In this document: in pieces, positions 17,138 to 25,574 of the stretch
Position numbering within the stretch: position 1 is the first letter of the stretch
Layout of the letters: every line of letters begins with the position of its first letter
Source: Betaproteobacteria bacterium
Lineage (GTDB): Bacteria; Pseudomonadota; Gammaproteobacteria; Burkholderiales; Casimicrobiaceae
NCBI GenBank assembly: GCA_004293675.1
Contig: READ01000032.1
Span: 1 to 56,232 of the forward strand
Length of the DNA: 56,232 bases
Reading direction: 5' to 3'
Made by a program: the position numbers and the translations under genes
The notes under the pieces: model-generated
Database searches by the model: none
Seen by the model: only the letters and a program-made list of their open reading frames with translations
Told to the model about the DNA's origin: nothing

Positions 17138-17826
17138 CAATCTCAGCGCTCGGCGAATCTGCCACACTCCCACCGTCGCTAGTCGATCAAGCGCACGAAA
17201 TAATGCGCCGAAAGATTCTCGACAATCAATGGTCGCCAGGATTTCAGGCGCTTGAGCAAGAAGTTGCACTGTCGTTGGGAATGAGTCGTACCCCTGTACG
17301 GGAAGCACTCATTCGCCTGCAACAAGAGGGCTTTGTTGCAGTCATCCCGCGCCGTGGTTTTCGTGTGTTGCCGGTTTCTCCCACCGACATGAAGGAAATC
17401 TACGAAATTTTGACTGCATTGGAGTGCATGGCGGTGGAGCTTGTCGCTCGCCGAAAGCCATCCCAGACGGAGCTCAAGCCTCTGGTGTCGGCGACTCGAG
17501 AGATGACCGCAGCGCTGTCACATGATGACCTAGAGAAGTGGGCGCTCGCCGATGAAACGTTTCACCACGCATTGGTGAAGCTTTCCGGAAACAAATTGCT
17601 GCTGGAAGCAGCCATGGGTTTCTGGGATCGCGCGCACCGAGCTCGAATGTTCACATTACGACTGCGACCCAAACCAACCAACAGCACCAAAGAGCATATG
17701 TCGCTCGTGGCAAAAATGGCCGAAGGCGATGTTCCCGGTGCGGTTGAAGTCAACCGCTTTCATCGCGAGCGAGCCAGCCGGGAACTAATCAGTATTTTCG
17801 AACAATTTCGTCTTCAGCAGCTTTGA
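17134..17826 (+). CDS. GntR-family (FadR/FCD subfamily) transcriptional regulator
   Basis: 230 residues. An N-terminal winged helix with ALEQEVALSLGMSRTPVREA and RLQQEGFVAVIPRRGFRV, then an all-helical FCD ligand domain whose metal-type ligands appear as the Asp and His of LADETFHHALV and a later His (HMSLV) and (RFHRERA). Such regulators bind sugar acids or other carboxylates and usually repress their own operon. Candidate operators lie at 16005-16019 and 16049-16064. It overlaps the lactonase-like gene by 4 bp and precedes the dehydrogenase by 14 bp. Confidence 0.93.
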   Translation: MTISALGESATLPPSLVDQAHEIMRRKILDNQWSPGFQALEQEVALSLGMSRTPVREALIRLQQEGFVAVIPRRGFRVLPVSPTDMKEIYEILTALECMAVELVARRKPSQTELKPLVSATREMTAALSHDDLEKWALADETFHHALVKLSGNKLLLEAAMGFWDRAHRARMFTLRLRPKPTNSTKEHMSLVAKMAEGDVPGAVEVNRFHRERASRELISIFEQFRLQQL

Positions 17827-17840
17827 ACGGTAATCATTGA

Positions 17841-18935
17841 ATGAGTAATAGTCTTAATATTTGTGTACTTCCCGGCGATGGTATCGGCGGGGAAGTGATG
17901 GCCGTGGCCACCAACGTTTTGGAGGCCGTTGGAAAACGAATCGATCGCCAATTCAAATTTGGCGCGCACCGTGCAGGCGCGCAGCACTACCTTGACACCG
18001 GTGTGGCTTTACCCGAGGACGTGCTCAGGGCTTGCGAGAAGTCTGACGCCATTTTGTTTGGCGCGATGGGGTTGCCCCATGTTCGAGGTGCAGACGGTAC
18101 CGAGATCATTCCGCAACTTGATCTGCGCTTTCACTTCGATCTGTACGCGGGCGTTCGTCCGATACGAACCATTCGTGGGCTGCCCACGCCGTTGGCTCAC
18201 CCCGAAGCGCAAAACATTGACATGGTGTTGGTGCGAGAGTCAACGGAAGGACTGTTTTACTCGCGTGGCCGCGGAACGATAGTGGATGACGCCGAGGCGT
18301 TCGACAATATGAAAATTAGTCGAGTAGGAACGGAGCGGGTCTGCCGCTTCGCGTTTGAAATCGCGAAACAGCGTCAATCCCGCCTGTCTCGGCCGGGGCG
18401 CGTCACCAACATTGACAAAGCCAACGTTTTCGCATCGATGGCGTTTTTCCGCAAGATTTTTGAAGAGACCGCGACGCAGTATCCTACCGTCGCAGCCGAC
18501 AGCGCCTACGTTGACGCGATGGCGCTGAACTTAGTGCTCAAACCGTGGCGCTACGACGTCATGGTCACTGAAAACATGTTTGGCGACATCCTCTCCGATC
18601 TCATCGCAGCACTTGTGGGCGGTATGGGCGTTGCGCCGTCGGCCGATATCGGCGACAAGTACGCGCTGTTCCAACCTGCACACGGCACAGCTCCAGACAT
18701 CGCGGGGCAGGGCAAGGCCAATCCCACCGCAATGGTTCTATCAGCTGCGATGATGCTTGACTGGCTGTCGACGAAACTCGGTGACAGCAGCTTGGCCGAC
18801 GGCGCTCGTGCCATTGAGGCCGCGGTGGAAAACACCTTTACCTCGGGACGTCTACGTCCAGTCGAATTTGGTGGCACCAGCGGAACCACAGAGATCGGCC
18901 GTCAATTCGTCGAGAATGTCGCAAGCGCAAAATGA
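17841..18935 (+). CDS. Isocitrate/isopropylmalate dehydrogenase family enzyme (tartrate-dehydrogenase-like)
   Basis: 364 residues. A beta-decarboxylating dehydrogenase fold: LPGDGIGGEV, substrate loop VRESTEGLFYSR with the catalytic Tyr, catalytic Lys in NIDKANVF, and metal Asp residues in VDAMALNLVLKP and MFGDILSD. The family oxidises a 2-hydroxy (or 3-hydroxy) acid with NAD(P) and may decarboxylate the product; tartrate dehydrogenase belongs here. It is not LeuB in context. In this operon it probably oxidises the imported sugar acid. Its stop overlaps the next start by 4 bp. Confidence 0.85.
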   Translation: MSNSLNICVLPGDGIGGEVMAVATNVLEAVGKRIDRQFKFGAHRAGAQHYLDTGVALPEDVLRACEKSDAILFGAMGLPHVRGADGTEIIPQLDLRFHFDLYAGVRPIRTIRGLPTPLAHPEAQNIDMVLVRESTEGLFYSRGRGTIVDDAEAFDNMKISRVGTERVCRFAFEIAKQRQSRLSRPGRVTNIDKANVFASMAFFRKIFEETATQYPTVAADSAYVDAMALNLVLKPWRYDVMVTENMFGDILSDLIAALVGGMGVAPSADIGDKYALFQPAHGTAPDIAGQGKANPTAMVLSAAMMLDWLSTKLGDSSLADGARAIEAAVENTFTSGRLRPVEFGGTSGTTEIGRQFVENVASAK

Positions 18936-20044
18936 TCGCTGCGAATTCGAATCGCAAGCAGTTCGATCCCAGCTCACCGGCGAGAGTCGCCGTGGTGGGA
19001 GCGGGATACTTCAGCCAGTTTCACCACCGTGGATGGGCGGCGGAGCCGTCGGCCAAGCTGGTTGCGATCTGCGACTCCAATGAGCAAGCGTCGCGCAGTG
19101 CCGCGCAAAACTTTGCCGGATGCCAAAGCTTCACTAGTGCCGAACAAATGCTTTCCGTGCTCGATGCGGACGTGATTGATATCGTTACGCCTCCCGCCAC
19201 ACATGCCGCCTTGATAACACTGTGCGTAGGCAAGGGTAAACACGTCATCTGCCAGAAACCGTTCGCGTCGAACTATTCCGAGGCGCTCGAATTGACGAAT
19301 TTGGCTGCTAGCAAGGGCGTAGATCTGTTGATTCATGAGAATTTTCGATTCATGCCTTGGTATCGCGAAGCGAAGCGGCTCATCGATTCCGGTCAACTAG
19401 GTCGACTTCATAGCGCTATGTTCAGACTGCGTCCGGGAGATGGGCAGGGGGCAGATGCCTACCTGTCTCGGCAGCCTTACTTTCAAAATATGCGTCGCTT
19501 TTTAGTGGTCGAAACAGCAATTCACTTTATCGACACGTTTCGATACTTAATGGGAGAAGTGGTGGCTGTCTACGCTCGACTTCGGCGCGTTAATCCGGCG
19601 ATCGCTGGCGAAGATGCGGGAGTCATCGTGTTTGAGTTTGCCAATGGGTCCACGGGAATACTCGACGCTAACCGCTGTAACGATCACGTCGCAACCAACC
19701 CACGCCGAACCATGGGCGAGATGTGGCTTGAGGGCGAAACTAGAACCCTACGACTGGATGGCGAAGCTCGGCTCTGGCTAAAGCCGCATCAAGGCGAAGA
19801 GCGCGAGCATGACTACGTAAGACAAAGTGCCAATGACGGTGACTTTGGGGGCGGTGCTTGCGGCGCATTGCAAGCGCATGCCTTGAGTTTTTTTTCACGT
19901 TCTGCAGCCGGTGAAAATCGCGCTGTGGACTACCTCATCAACTTGCGAATTCAGGAGGCGATCTACGCCTCGCATGAGTCTGGCAAGCGTATCGTGGTGG
20001 AGAGTTTTTCTCCACCTAGCAGTTCGTTACTACCCACCCTATAG
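18932..20044 (+). CDS. Gfo/Idh/MocA-family NAD(P)-dependent oxidoreductase
   Basis: 370 residues. Rossmann fingerprint VAVVGAGYFSQFHHRGW near residue 19, the conserved EKP-type motif as CQKPFASNYSEA, HENFRFMPWYREA, and a C-terminal alpha/beta domain with ETAIHFIDTFRYLMG holding the usual catalytic His. Members oxidise sugars, inositols and sugar acids; D-apiose dehydrogenase is one example of this fold. In the canonical motif Glu precedes Lys-Pro; here it is Gln. The gene overlaps the dehydrogenase upstream by 4 bp and precedes the TRAP receptor, so it is part of the same pathway. Confidence 0.87.
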   Translation: MIAANSNRKQFDPSSPARVAVVGAGYFSQFHHRGWAAEPSAKLVAICDSNEQASRSAAQNFAGCQSFTSAEQMLSVLDADVIDIVTPPATHAALITLCVGKGKHVICQKPFASNYSEALELTNLAASKGVDLLIHENFRFMPWYREAKRLIDSGQLGRLHSAMFRLRPGDGQGADAYLSRQPYFQNMRRFLVVETAIHFIDTFRYLMGEVVAVYARLRRVNPAIAGEDAGVIVFEFANGSTGILDANRCNDHVATNPRRTMGEMWLEGETRTLRLDGEARLWLKPHQGEEREHDYVRQSANDGDFGGGACGALQAHALSFFSRSAAGENRAVDYLINLRIQEAIYASHESGKRIVVESFSPPSSSLLPTL

Positions 20045-20069
20045 CAATTTAGTTCAAAAGGAGAGCAAC

Positions 20070-21059
20070 ATGCTTTTAAGGAATCTTGTCACCGCAGTCG
20101 GGCTGGCTGTTATTGCCGCTTCAGCGCACGCTCAAACCGTGCTCAAATTTAGTCACACCGACCAACAGCAGGGCGCACGACATGCGGCGGCCAACGAGTT
20201 CGCTAAAAAGGTAGAGCAGTACACCCAAGGCCGCTACAAAGTTCAGGTGTTTTGCTGCAGCCAGCTCGGCAACGATCCGAAAAATATCGAGCAGCTCGGA
20301 CTGGGCGGCATTGACTTTACCGTTTCCGCCACAGGCTCGTACGCGCCGCATATCCCTTCGCTCAACTTGACGATGCTTCCCTTCATCGTCGATTCGTATG
20401 CGCAGGGCTGGAAGTTCTACGACGAATCGCCGTGGCTGAAAGAGCAATTCGCGAAAGCGCCGCCGAAGGGCTTCAGATTCTTGGCCACCTGGGAAGCTGG
20501 CTTCCGAAACATGACCACGAAAGATCCACTCAACGGTCCGGATGATGCCAAAGGCAAGAAGCTCAGAACCTTCCCGAATGAAATGATGCGCTGGACGCTT
20601 GAGGCCATGGGTTTTGGCGTGCAGATCATGCCGCTGCCCGAGGTCTATCTGGCCATTTCGCAGGGTGCGGTTGCCGGACAGGAAAATCCAATCGATACGA
20701 TTTTCTCCAACAAGTTCTACGAGGTTGCGCCTCACGTGACATTGACTAACCACGTTTACAGCCCGATTCCCGTCGCAATTTCTGAGAAAACATGGCAGAA
20801 GCTCTCGCCCGCCGATCAGCAGGCGGTTGTCAAAGCGGCGCAAGAGGTCGCTCCGATGGCACGTAATCTCATTAGGGACAACGATGAGAAAGTGCTCGCT
20901 GAGATGGCAACGAAGGGTGCCAAGATCAATCGCAAACCCAATAGCGAGGCGTTCCGCAAATCAGTTGAATCGGTTTACGTCAAAGCCCGTGAAAAGTACG
21001 GCGCTGACGTCGATGCAGTGTTGAAAGAGACTGCAGCCATTCGCGCTACCGTCAAGTAA
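20070..21059 (+). CDS. TRAP transporter solute-binding protein (DctP type)
   Basis: 329 residues. Signal peptide ending SAHAQ and a DctP-family periplasmic domain: VLKFSHTDQQQGARHAAANE, QLGNDPKNIEQLGLGGIDF, and GQENPIDTIFSNKFYEVAPH. The Arg in WEAGFRNMTT is the likely carboxylate-binding residue by family analogy. AAAGGAG at 20057-20063 fixes the ATG at 20070; the longer frame overlaps the oxidoreductase gene. It captures the acid for the DctQ-DctM pair encoded next. A Cys-Cys pair (VFCCSQ) is odd and absent from its paralogue at 13791-14792. Confidence 0.93.
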   Translation: MLLRNLVTAVGLAVIAASAHAQTVLKFSHTDQQQGARHAAANEFAKKVEQYTQGRYKVQVFCCSQLGNDPKNIEQLGLGGIDFTVSATGSYAPHIPSLNLTMLPFIVDSYAQGWKFYDESPWLKEQFAKAPPKGFRFLATWEAGFRNMTTKDPLNGPDDAKGKKLRTFPNEMMRWTLEAMGFGVQIMPLPEVYLAISQGAVAGQENPIDTIFSNKFYEVAPHVTLTNHVYSPIPVAISEKTWQKLSPADQQAVVKAAQEVAPMARNLIRDNDEKVLAEMATKGAKINRKPNSEAFRKSVESVYVKAREKYGADVDAVLKETAAIRATVK

Positions 21060-21083
21060 CCGTCAACCGATATTGAGAGCACC

Positions 21084-21608
21084 ATGAGCAGTCCAGCCAA
21101 TCCACCCAACCCCAATACACCCGTCGTGATTAGAGCGCTTGCAAAGGGCGTCGACTACTCCGTGATGATTGTTGGGGCGATTTTGATTTTCCTAGTGTTC
21201 GCCAACGTTGTTTTGCGCGTCGTTGGTAAAGACTTGGCATGGGTGGTGGAGCTGGGTGAAATGCTCATGGTGTGGGTGACGTTTCTGGGCGGCGTGGCCG
21301 CCGCGCAACGCGGCGGCCACATGAGCATCAACGAATTCCTCGACAAACTCAGCGTTGAGCGGCGGCGGCTAGCCGATGCCGCCATTCTGCTGCTGTGCGC
21401 TGGGGTGCTCTCGTTGCTGCTCTTTTATGGCTGGAAAATCATGATGGCCAGCTGGAACAACACGCTGACAACGCTAGAGTGGCCGATGGCATGGCAATAC
21501 ATGCCGCTGCCGCTGTCTGCGGCCCTCATGCTTTGTTTTGTCGGGTGGGATTTAGTGCAAACGCTTCGCGGTGTGCCGCGCGAATTGCGCTACCCGGAAG
21601 AGCAGTAA
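21084..21608 (+). CDS. TRAP transporter small membrane subunit (DctQ type)
   Basis: 174 residues with four membrane segments. MIVGAILIFLVFANVVLRVV, then ELGEMLMVWVTFLGGVAAAQ and GGHMSINEFLDKL, match the DctQ pattern. It forms the inner-membrane complex with the large subunit encoded next and is driven by sodium or proton gradients in this family. It lies between receptor and large subunit with gaps of about 25 bp. Confidence 0.92.
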   Translation: MSSPANPPNPNTPVVIRALAKGVDYSVMIVGAILIFLVFANVVLRVVGKDLAWVVELGEMLMVWVTFLGGVAAAQRGGHMSINEFLDKLSVERRRLADAAILLLCAGVLSLLLFYGWKIMMASWNNTLTTLEWPMAWQYMPLPLSAALMLCFVGWDLVQTLRGVPRELRYPEEQ

Positions 21609-21633
21609 TAAAGTTTCAGAGAAAGAATAAATC

Positions 21634-22926
21634 ATGCTGTCCCTTGTTATTTTCGGGCTCTTCTTCGCACTGGCGCTCGCTGGCGTTCCGCTCATGTACG
21701 CCCTGCTGGCGACCACTGTCGGCATCATTACCATGTATGGAATGCAGCACCCGCTCGAGACGATATTTCTGTCGTTCATTGGTGGTGTTGAGCCCTTCAT
21801 TCTTATTGCAGTTCCCTTATTCGTATTTACGGGAGAGTTGCTCGCTAAAGGTGGCGTAGGCAAACGAATTGTCGAATTTGCTCGCGTGCTTTTCGGTTGG
21901 CTGCCCGGTGGTTTGGGGATCGTGACCGTAGTGTCGTGCTTACTTTTCGGCGGCGTCTCAGGTTCGGCAATCGCCGACACAGCCGCCATTGGCTCCCTCG
22001 TGATCCCGACCATGATTCAACGCGGCTACTCTCGAGGTTTCGCAGCGGCGCTGCTCTCCGTGGCCGGTACGTTGGCGCTTTTGATGCCCTTGTCGATTCC
22101 TTTTCTCGTCTACGCGTTTGTCAGCGGCGTCTCGATGCGCACGCTTTCAATGGCTGGCTTGCTACCGGCTCTGCTTTCGGCACTCGCATTGATCATCGTT
22201 TGCATGTGGCACGGACGATCCACGGGTTGCGATATGGGCGACGAGCCTGCAACGCGCGCTGAGATATGGGCTGCGACCAAGAGTGCAGGCCCAGCTTTGC
22301 TGATGCCGATACTCATCATTGGCGGAATTTGGTCTGGCTACTTCACACCTACCGAATCAGCCGCAGTTGCCGTCGTGTATGGATTGATGGTTTCCATGTA
22401 TTTTTACAAGGACTTGACCTGGGGACAAATTCCAGACTTACTGCTCAAGGCGTTCATCACTAGTGCTACAGTGATGCTCGTGATCGGCGCGACGGGTGCG
22501 CTGGCTTGGTTGATTACCGTTGAACAAGTGGCGCAGCAATTGGCGACGTGGGTAGGTTCAGTAGCCCATGAGAAGTGGGTGTTCCTAATCCTCATCAACA
22601 TCGCGCTGATTCTGCTTGGAATCTTTATTGAGCCATTGCCAGCGCTGTTGATGGCTGCTCCACTGTTTCTGCCGCTGGCGATCGCCTTCAAAATTGATTT
22701 AGTTCACCTTGGCGTGTTGATGGTGGCCAACTTAGCGATCGCGCTTTATACGCCGCCGGTAGGGGGTACGTTGTTTGTGGCCGCCAAACTGGCGAAAGCG
22801 GGAATAGGAGAGATCACGAAGCACCTCTGGCCGTTAATGGCGGCCACGTTCACCGTCGTGCTCATCGTTACCTACATACCAAGTCTTTCGCTCTGGCTGC
22901 CTCGCTGGATCGCATCGTTTAATTAA
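21634..22926 (+). CDS. TRAP transporter large membrane subunit (DctM type)
   Basis: 430 residues, about twelve membrane segments, the usual DctM length. Family marks include PLFVFTGELLAKGGVGKRIV, GGVSGSAIADTAAIGSLVIP and the C-terminal YTPPVGGTLFVAAKLAKAGI. It is the ion-coupled translocator for the acid delivered by the receptor at 20070-21059 and perhaps by the orphan receptor at 13791-14792. Confidence 0.95.
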   Translation: MLSLVIFGLFFALALAGVPLMYALLATTVGIITMYGMQHPLETIFLSFIGGVEPFILIAVPLFVFTGELLAKGGVGKRIVEFARVLFGWLPGGLGIVTVVSCLLFGGVSGSAIADTAAIGSLVIPTMIQRGYSRGFAAALLSVAGTLALLMPLSIPFLVYAFVSGVSMRTLSMAGLLPALLSALALIIVCMWHGRSTGCDMGDEPATRAEIWAATKSAGPALLMPILIIGGIWSGYFTPTESAAVAVVYGLMVSMYFYKDLTWGQIPDLLLKAFITSATVMLVIGATGALAWLITVEQVAQQLATWVGSVAHEKWVFLILINIALILLGIFIEPLPALLMAAPLFLPLAIAFKIDLVHLGVLMVANLAIALYTPPVGGTLFVAAKLAKAGIGEITKHLWPLMAATFTVVLIVTYIPSLSLWLPRWIASFN

Positions 22927-22956
22927 TCGGTTCGATCTGCGCGAAAGAAACGCACT

Positions 22957-23247
22957 ATGTATGTAATCTGTGTTGAACTCGAGATCAACCCGTCGCACCG
23001 TGAAGCGTTCATGCGGGCGATGCTGGCCAACGCGCAAGCATCGCTCAACGATGAGCCGGCGTGCAGACAGTTTGATGTCAGCGTTCGCAATGACAACGCC
23101 AACTGTGTCTTTCTGTACGAGCGCTACGACTCGGCCGCGGACTTTCAGCTGCATCTTAAGACGCCGCATTTTTTGGAGTTCGATAAACTCGTTGCTCCTT
23201 GGGTTCAAAAGAAGACTGTGACCGCGTGGACGCAAGTCAACCGGTAG
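22957..23247 (+). CDS. Antibiotic-biosynthesis-monooxygenase (ABM) fold protein
   Basis: 96 residues, a single dimeric ferredoxin-like ABM domain: MYVICVELEINPSHREAFMR, NDEPACRQFDVSV, VFLYERYDSAADFQLHLKTP. Members include LsrG-type isomerases and quinol monooxygenases; many of the small ones act on short oxo-acids or have no known role. It lies between the transporter and OtnK, in a place where the isomerase OtnI would be expected, so an isomerase or tautomerase role is possible but unproved. Confidence 0.8.
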   Translation: MYVICVELEINPSHREAFMRAMLANAQASLNDEPACRQFDVSVRNDNANCVFLYERYDSAADFQLHLKTPHFLEFDKLVAPWVQKKTVTAWTQVNR

Positions 23248-23300
23248 AGCGCCCTCGATTGCGTTCGGCGCATTCCAATATTTCATAAAGCAAAGACGCC

Positions 23301-24578
23301 ATGGCACGCTTAGGTTGCATCGCTGACGACTTCACGGGGGCCACTGATCTGGCCAACAACTTGGTGCGAGCCGGTATGCGCGTCGTGCAGCTCATCGGGG
23401 TACCTACCGATGCAGAGCGCTCGTCGTTGGGTGCTGGTTTAACCGACTGCGACGCCATCGTTGTGGCCCTGAAGTCGCGAACGATCGAGCCAGCCGCCGC
23501 CGTTGAACAGTCTCTTGCCGCTTGCGACTGGTTGCTGGGTTGTGGCGTCGAGCAAATCTACTTCAAGTATTGCTCCACGTTTGACAGCACACCGAAGGGC
23601 AACATTGGGCCAGTGATTGATGCCTTGTGTAAGCACTTAAACGCCCCATTCACCATAGCCACGCCAGCGTTTCCCGACAATCACCGCAGTGTGTTTATGG
23701 GGCACCTTTTTGTTGGCGAGCAATTGCTGTCCGACAGCGGTATGAAAAATCATCCGCTTACGCCGATGACAGATTCCAACCTAGTGCGCGTGTTGCAATC
23801 GCAGTCGTCGTCGCGGGTCGGACTGATTTCTTCTGCGGTTGTACGCAAAGGAAGTGCCGAGATTGCCAACGCCATGATGCGACTGCAAGCTGATGGCATT
23901 CAGTCCGCCATCGTTGATGCAATCACCAACGAAGACTTGCTTCACATCGGCAAAGCGTCGAAGGGGCTTCGCTTAGTCACCGCTGGTTCTGGACTCGCCA
24001 TTGGGCTACCGCAAAACTGGAATATTGCGCCCAACGATCGCTCTGCTGCTTTGCCGACCGCAGCCGGTCGAAGCGCGATTATCTCGGGCAGTTGTTCGCT
24101 GGCCACCAACGCGCAGGTGGCTGATTTCATCGCGCGTGGCGGGAGGGCACTGGCGGTCGATGCGATGCGAGTTGCCGCCGGACAACCCGTCGTTCAACAG
24201 GCACTAAGCTGGGCGCATGGGCAGCCCTCAGACGCTCCTATCTTGATCTATTCAACTGCGGAATCGGGCGCCATCCGTGCCGTGCAGTCAGAACTTGGCG
24301 TGGAAGCCGCGGGGCAGATGATTGAGAAGACGCTAGCAGACATTGCACGTGAGCTGGTAGGCGCTGGTGTGGGTCGCTTAGTGGTGGCTGGCGGCGAAAC
24401 CTCGGGCGCATGCGTTGCATCCCTAGGAATCAAACTCATGCAAATTGGCCCGCAAATCGATCCCGGTGTGCCGTGGTGCTACGCTCAGAGCGAACATGGG
24501 GGCGTTCACATTGCGCTCAAATCTGGAAATTTTGGTACAACGGATTTCTTCACCAAAGCCTTTGCGATGCTTGACTAG
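23301..24578 (+). CDS. otnK: 3-oxo-tetronate kinase (DUF1537 family)
   Basis: 425 residues. It should phosphorylate 3-oxo-tetronate at C4 with ATP, in four-carbon acid-sugar catabolism. N-terminal domain with IADDFTGATDLANNLV and IYFKYCSTFDSTPKGNIGP; C-terminal nucleotide domain with SGSCSLATNAQV, VVAGGETSGA and ALKSGNFG. From memory it is very close to E. coli YgbK over its whole length, so the name is well supported; related DUF1537 kinases act on D-threonate or 3-oxo-isoapionate. It is followed after 22 bp by the OtnC-like gene. Confidence 0.88.
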   Translation: MARLGCIADDFTGATDLANNLVRAGMRVVQLIGVPTDAERSSLGAGLTDCDAIVVALKSRTIEPAAAVEQSLAACDWLLGCGVEQIYFKYCSTFDSTPKGNIGPVIDALCKHLNAPFTIATPAFPDNHRSVFMGHLFVGEQLLSDSGMKNHPLTPMTDSNLVRVLQSQSSSRVGLISSAVVRKGSAEIANAMMRLQADGIQSAIVDAITNEDLLHIGKASKGLRLVTAGSGLAIGLPQNWNIAPNDRSAALPTAAGRSAIISGSCSLATNAQVADFIARGGRALAVDAMRVAAGQPVVQQALSWAHGQPSDAPILIYSTAESGAIRAVQSELGVEAAGQMIEKTLADIARELVGAGVGRLVVAGGETSGACVASLGIKLMQIGPQIDPGVPWCYAQSEHGGVHIALKSGNFGTTDFFTKAFAMLD

Positions 24579-24600
24579 CACGCGAAAGAAACCGTAGCGT

Positions 24601-25272
24601 ATGAATGAATCTCTCGCACGCGAAGAAATTTGTCGCGTTGGCAAATCGCTCTTCGACCGTGGCTATGTGCACGCTACTGCTGGAAACATCAGCGTGCGGC
24701 TCGATGATGGTTTTCTGATCACACCGACTGATGCCTGCATGGGATTTATTGATCCTGCGCGCATTTCAAAGCTCGACCATAACGGCGAATTTGTCTCCGG
24801 CGATAGACCCAGTAAGACTATCGTGCTGCATCGGTCGATTTACGAAGAGTCCAGTCACGCTCGCTGCATCATTCATACCCACAGCACGCACGCCGTGGCG
24901 GTCACGCTCACGAACAACACAGTTGACGGCGCATTCGGCCTGCGCGAACTCGCTCCGGCGATCACGGCGTACTTCGTGATGAAGGTGGGACGTGTTCCGG
25001 TGATCCCCTACGATCGGCCCGGCGCGCCGGCCGTCGCGCGAGGCGTGGTTGATGTGATGCGCCGCGCCGCGGCCGATCAGCTGCCGCTTCGCGCCGTGAT
25101 GCTCGAAGCCCTGGGTCCTGTCGTGTGGGCAGATGAGCCGACCAAGGCGATGGCCATTCTCGAGGAACTTGAGGAAACCGCGAAGCTCTGGACGCTCAGC
25201 AGCTACGCCGCATCGTCGCTGCAGGCCTCACAGCTAAATGCGCTTCGGGATGCGTTTGCTGCGTACTGGTAG
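24601..25272 (+). CDS. OtnC-like class II aldolase/decarboxylase with altered active site
   Basis: 223 residues, class II aldolase (FucA/AraD) fold: DRGYVHATAGNISVRLDDGF, GDRPSK, HTHSTH and EELEETAKLW. It is close in layout to OtnC (E. coli YgbL), which decarboxylates 3-oxo-4-phosphotetronate to dihydroxyacetone phosphate. Two metal His (92 and 94) are present. The catalytic Glu of the fold (FucA Glu73) is Thr73 here, in PSKTIVLH, and the third metal His, normally in an NHG motif, is missing: the sequence reads MLEALGPVV. So the enzyme may be inactive, regulatory or work on another substrate. It is the last gene of the operon. Confidence 0.82.
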   Translation: MNESLAREEICRVGKSLFDRGYVHATAGNISVRLDDGFLITPTDACMGFIDPARISKLDHNGEFVSGDRPSKTIVLHRSIYEESSHARCIIHTHSTHAVAVTLTNNTVDGAFGLRELAPAITAYFVMKVGRVPVIPYDRPGAPAVARGVVDVMRRAAADQLPLRAVMLEALGPVVWADEPTKAMAILEELEETAKLWTLSSYAASSLQASQLNALRDAFAAYW

Positions 25273-25307
25273 TCCGTCGCGCTGACGCCGAGTCGCGTGT
25301 GACAGCA

Positions 25308-25504
25308 CTTAGGGAGACGCGTATCAAACGCCCATCGAGCATCGCATCCTTGGACTTAGGCCCGGTCGTAAACTTGCGACCAGCGGGTCGCCGCTGCATC
25401 GAAAATGCTCGCCATAGCCCCGCTATGCCTCGCATTTGTCGATTTCACACTCGATCCCAATCCAAGGCGCGCTGCTCGCGGGATTTAATCAGCGTCTCCT
25501 TAGC
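25308..25504. repeat. MITE-like palindromic element, about 197 bp
   Basis: Terminal inverted repeats TTAGGGAGACGC (left) and GCGTCTCCTTA (right). The middle has a long hairpin, TCGAAAATGCTCGCCATAG pairing with CTATGCCTCGCATTTGTCGA. No transposase frame. It follows the last gene of the sugar-acid operon and may end its transcription. Confidence 0.7.
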
Positions 25505-25574
25505 CGCAGGCGTTTGATGCAGTTAGAGCTGCGGCTCACATTTACCTATTGATTGAAAAATACTTGAACTTTCC

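Noticed and set aside
23268-23300. Possible fifth copy of the bipartite palindromic element
   Set aside because: Only a half arm (ATATTTCATAA) is present, with no partner arm at the expected distance.
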